From NCBI GenBank assembly GCA_023254755.1, contig JALRKU010000113.1:1-6427 (forward strand): a DNA stretch of 6,427 nucleotides, given 5' to 3'. Numbering within the stretch: the stretch's first letter is position 1; every line of letters begins with the position of its first letter. Of this stretch, positions 4,996-6,427 are shown in pieces. The translations under genes and the position numbers were made by a program. The notes under the pieces were generated by a model. The model was not told the DNA's origin and did not search any database. It worked only from the letters and a program-made list of their open reading frames with translations. The stretch is from Aeromicrobium sp. (GTDB lineage Bacteria > Actinomycetota > Actinomycetes > Propionibacteriales > Nocardioidaceae).

Positions 4996-5774
4996 ACCGC
5001 GCCGCTGCGGGCGAGGCTCCGGGCGTCGGCCCAGGTCCGCGCGTCGACCGCGCGGTGCGCCCCGGGTGCGAGCCGGCGCACCAGGGTGCCACCGCCCTCG
5101 AGGTCGAAGCGTGTGCTCGCCGGGAGCGAGGCGTCCTCGGGCAGCGCACGGCCCAGGAGCAGGACCGATCCCATCGCGCGGGATCCGCCGAGCAGCAGCG
5201 AGGTGGTGTCCGGCCCCACGACGAGCCCGTCCGCGAGCAGCGGACGCCCGCTCGTCCCGGCGGCGACGAGCTCCTGCTCGACGTGCCCCGGACGCTCGCC
5301 GTGCCGCCCCAGCACCAGCACCTCGCGCAGCGCCACGGCGGCGGTCGGTCCCAGCGTGATCGACGTGCGCCGGGTGACGCGGGCCCCGGCCGCGACCACG
5401 AACGGCTCGGCCGACCACACGAGCCGGCCGGCGGCGGCGACGTCGATCGTGACGTCCCAGGACGCGGAGTCGCCGAACATCGGATAGGCGACCGTGCCGC
5501 CCGGCTCGACCAGCTGGAGGAACGCCCCCGGCCCGACGGAGATCTCGATCGAGACGGCGTCACCGGCCAGCAGCAGGGCGCCCTCGGGCACCAGCGACAC
5601 GGTGGCGCCCTGCGCATCGCTCGAGACCAGGACGGGCCGCACGACCGGGCGGTCCCCCGCACCGGTCGCCGACAGCATCACCTGGGCCCGGCCCCCCTCG
5701 ACGGGGCGGTCGACCCGGACCCGGGTGACGCTGCGGGTGTCACGCGTGGGTGTGCGTGGGGGCGCCGTGCTCAT
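4992..5774 (-). CDS. ureD: Urease accessory protein UreD (UreH)
   Basis: Scaffold that binds the urease apoenzyme and, with UreF and UreG, delivers nickel to the active site in the cytoplasm. 260 residues. Recognisable family segments are E-G-A-L-L-L-A-G-D-A-V-S-I-E-I-S-V-G-P-G-A (64-84), L-V-W-S-A-E-P-F-V-V-A-A-G-A (118-131, the position of the canonical L-P-E/D-P-x-I-P/V stretch), and A-L-R-E-V-L-V-L-G-R-H-G-E (148-160). The T-S-I-T-L-G segment lies between the last two. The start at 5774 lies 35 bases inside the end of ureG and is supported by AGGAGGG seven bases upstream; no other in-frame start with a site is seen. The first about 15 residues are low-complexity Arg/Thr/Pro, because they are read from the His-tail DNA in another frame. 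Last gene of a urease operon whose other genes are off the right edge. The TAG stop overlaps the stop of the opposing gene. Confidence 0.92.
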   Translation of the reverse strand: MSTAPPRTPTRDTRSVTRVRVDRPVEGGRAQVMLSATGAGDRPVVRPVLVSSDAQGATVSLVPEGALLLAGDAVSIEISVGPGAFLQLVEPGGTVAYPMFGDSASWDVTIDVAAAGRLVWSAEPFVVAAGARVTRRTSITLGPTAAVALREVLVLGRHGERPGHVEQELVAAGTSGRPLLADGLVVGPDTTSLLLGGSRAMGSVLLLGRALPEDASLPASTRFDLEGGGTLVRRLAPGAHRAVDARTWADARSLARSGAV

Positions 5775-6427
5775 GCGTGTGCCCTCCTGGCCCGTGCCTG
5801 TGGGAGCCGTCCTCGTCCGGCCCGTGCGTGTGGTGGCCGTCCTCGTCCGGCCCGTGCGTGTGGGGACCGTCCCCGTCCGGCCCGTGCGAATGGGGCGCCA
5901 TCGGTCCGGGGTCGGCCGGCGTGAGGAGGCCTGCGACGTGGATCGCCAGCTGGCCCCGGACCCAGTCCGTCAACGCCGTCACGGAGGCCGGGTCGGTGCG
6001 CGACAGCGCGATGACGGGCCGACCGTCGCGGACCGCCGACGCGTCCGCGACCATGCGGTCGGGATCCACGCCGACGTGCGGCGCCAGGTCGGTCTTGTTG
6101 ACGACGAGCAGGTCGGCGCGCGTGATGCCGGGGCCGCCCTTGCGGGCGACGTCACCACCGCCGGCGACGTCGATCAGGAAGATCTGGGTGTCGACGAGGG
6201 CGGGCGAGAACGTCGCCGTCAGGTTGTCACCGCCGGACTCGACCAGCACGATCTCGACCGGCGCGAAGTCCTCCTCGAGCTGCTCGACGGCGATGAGGTT
6301 CGCGGTGATGTCGTCGCGGATCGCGGTGTGCGGGCAGGCGCCCGTCTCGACCGCCCGGATCCGCTCGGGGGCCAGGACCCCGGCGGACCGCAGGAAGCGG
6401 GCGTCCTCGTCGGTGTAGATGTCGTTG
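5740..6427 (-). CDS. ureG: Urease accessory GTPase UreG with a His-rich C-terminal tail (5' end outside window)
   Basis: SIMIBI-class GTPase that binds nickel and, with UreF and UreD, drives its insertion into urease. 228 residues are visible, in frame to the right edge; the P-loop and about 40 N-terminal residues are missing. Visible elements are N-D-I-Y-T (1-5), the nickel-binding C-P-H (31-33), E-S-G-G-D-N-L-T-A-T-F-S-P (63-75), R-K-G-G-P-G-I-T (95-102) and the guanine-specificity N-K-T-D (110-113). Two usually constant spots differ: the residue before C-P-H is Ala where Gly is usual, and I-D-V-A-G-G-G-D-V-A-R-K replaces the common G-D-K-x-P-R-K. The domain ends near residue 167 with W-V-R-G-Q-L-A. 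It continues into a tail whose last 53 residues (176-228) carry 14 histidines alternating with Gly, Pro, Asp and Glu. His-rich stretches in UreG are normally N-terminal, so this placement is odd. The tail DNA also holds the ureD ribosome binding site and start. Confidence 0.94.
   Translation of the reverse strand, partial: NDIYTDEDARFLRSAGVLAPERIRAVETGACPHTAIRDDITANLIAVEQLEEDFAPVEIVLVESGGDNLTATFSPALVDTQIFLIDVAGGGDVARKGGPGITRADLLVVNKTDLAPHVGVDPDRMVADASAVRDGRPVIALSRTDPASVTALTDWVRGQLAIHVAGLLTPADPGPMAPHSHGPDGDGPHTHGPDEDGHHTHGPDEDGSHRHGPGGHTHEHGAPTHTHA
5783..5789 (-). promoter_or_regulatory. ureD ribosome binding site embedded in ureG
   Basis: On the - strand an AGGAGGG sequence lies about seven bases before the ureD ATG at 5774, inside the codons for the Gly/His-rich end of UreG. 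It supports the overlapping ureD start and suggests ureD is translated by reinitiation or by ribosomes arriving from ureG. Confidence 0.7.
5791..5898. repeat. 30-bp in-frame tandem repeat encoding the UreG His tail
   Basis: Three full 30-base units lie in exact register at 5791-5820, 5821-5850 and 5851-5880. A partial fourth unit follows at 5881 to about 5898. Adjacent units differ at only a few positions; the core CCGTCC-C/T-CGTCCGG-CCCGTGC is shared. Thirty bases equal ten codons, so each unit adds one H-x-H-G-P-D-x-D-G-x block on the - strand without changing frame. It is coding minisatellite DNA likely to vary in copy number between strains. Confidence 0.9.

Noticed and set aside
3739..5418. 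Very long (559-codon) open frame on the - strand across the binding-protein gene
   Set aside because: It is antisense to a gene with clear family motifs and crosses into ureD in another frame. Its product is low-complexity Arg/Gly/Asp/His-rich, typical of an open frame caused by high GC content.
5791..5898. CRISPR-like array
   Set aside because: The 30-bp units are directly adjacent with no spacers and lie in frame within ureG, so this is coding tandem repeat.

Overview
This is a dense, very GC-rich, almost gap-free stretch from a high-GC actinobacterium. Gene order and protein style (nth, CoA-type Nudix hydrolase, MarP, and a Mycobacterium-like UreG/UreD pair) fit Actinomycetota. A Nocardioidales-type genome (Nocardioides or Aeromicrobium-like) is my guess and cannot be proved from the window. 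No RNA genes, insertion sequences, CRISPR array or prophage are visible, and no stretch above about 140 bases lacks a gene.

Region 1 (1-2932, + strand) is a tightly coupled four-gene run. It holds the 3' end of nth (endonuclease III with its 4Fe-4S cysteine loop), a CoA-pyrophosphatase-type Nudix hydrolase, a MarP-family membrane-anchored serine protease, and an unrecognised membrane protein. The last two junctions are TGATG stop/start overlaps. The order nth - Nudix - marP resembles the Mycobacterium tuberculosis acid-resistance locus, but the thioredoxin-like gene that sits between nth and the Nudix gene there is absent here.

Region 2 (2913-3763, - strand) holds a small two-helix Actinobacterial Holin-X family protein, which overlaps the end of region 1 tail to tail, and upstream of it a MarR-family regulator. 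The only sizeable intergenic gap (3764-3903) separates marR from a divergent gene. It contains two inverted repeats and a candidate promoter.

Region 3 (3904-6427) pairs an AmiC/UrtA-like amide or urea-binding-fold protein without a signal peptide (+ strand) with the end of a urease accessory operon on the - strand (ureG, then ureD). The remaining urease genes probably lie beyond the right edge. The stop codons of the binding protein and of ureD overlap inside one CTAG. UreG carries an unusual long His/Asp/Gly-rich C-terminal tail encoded by an in-frame 30-bp tandem repeat, and the tail also contains the ribosome binding site and start of ureD.

The most interesting hypotheses are (a) that the UreG tail is a built-in nickel reservoir standing in for UreE, and (b) that the cytosolic binding protein with the divergent MarR regulator forms a small-amide sensing module beside the urease genes. 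Both are inferences from sequence and context.
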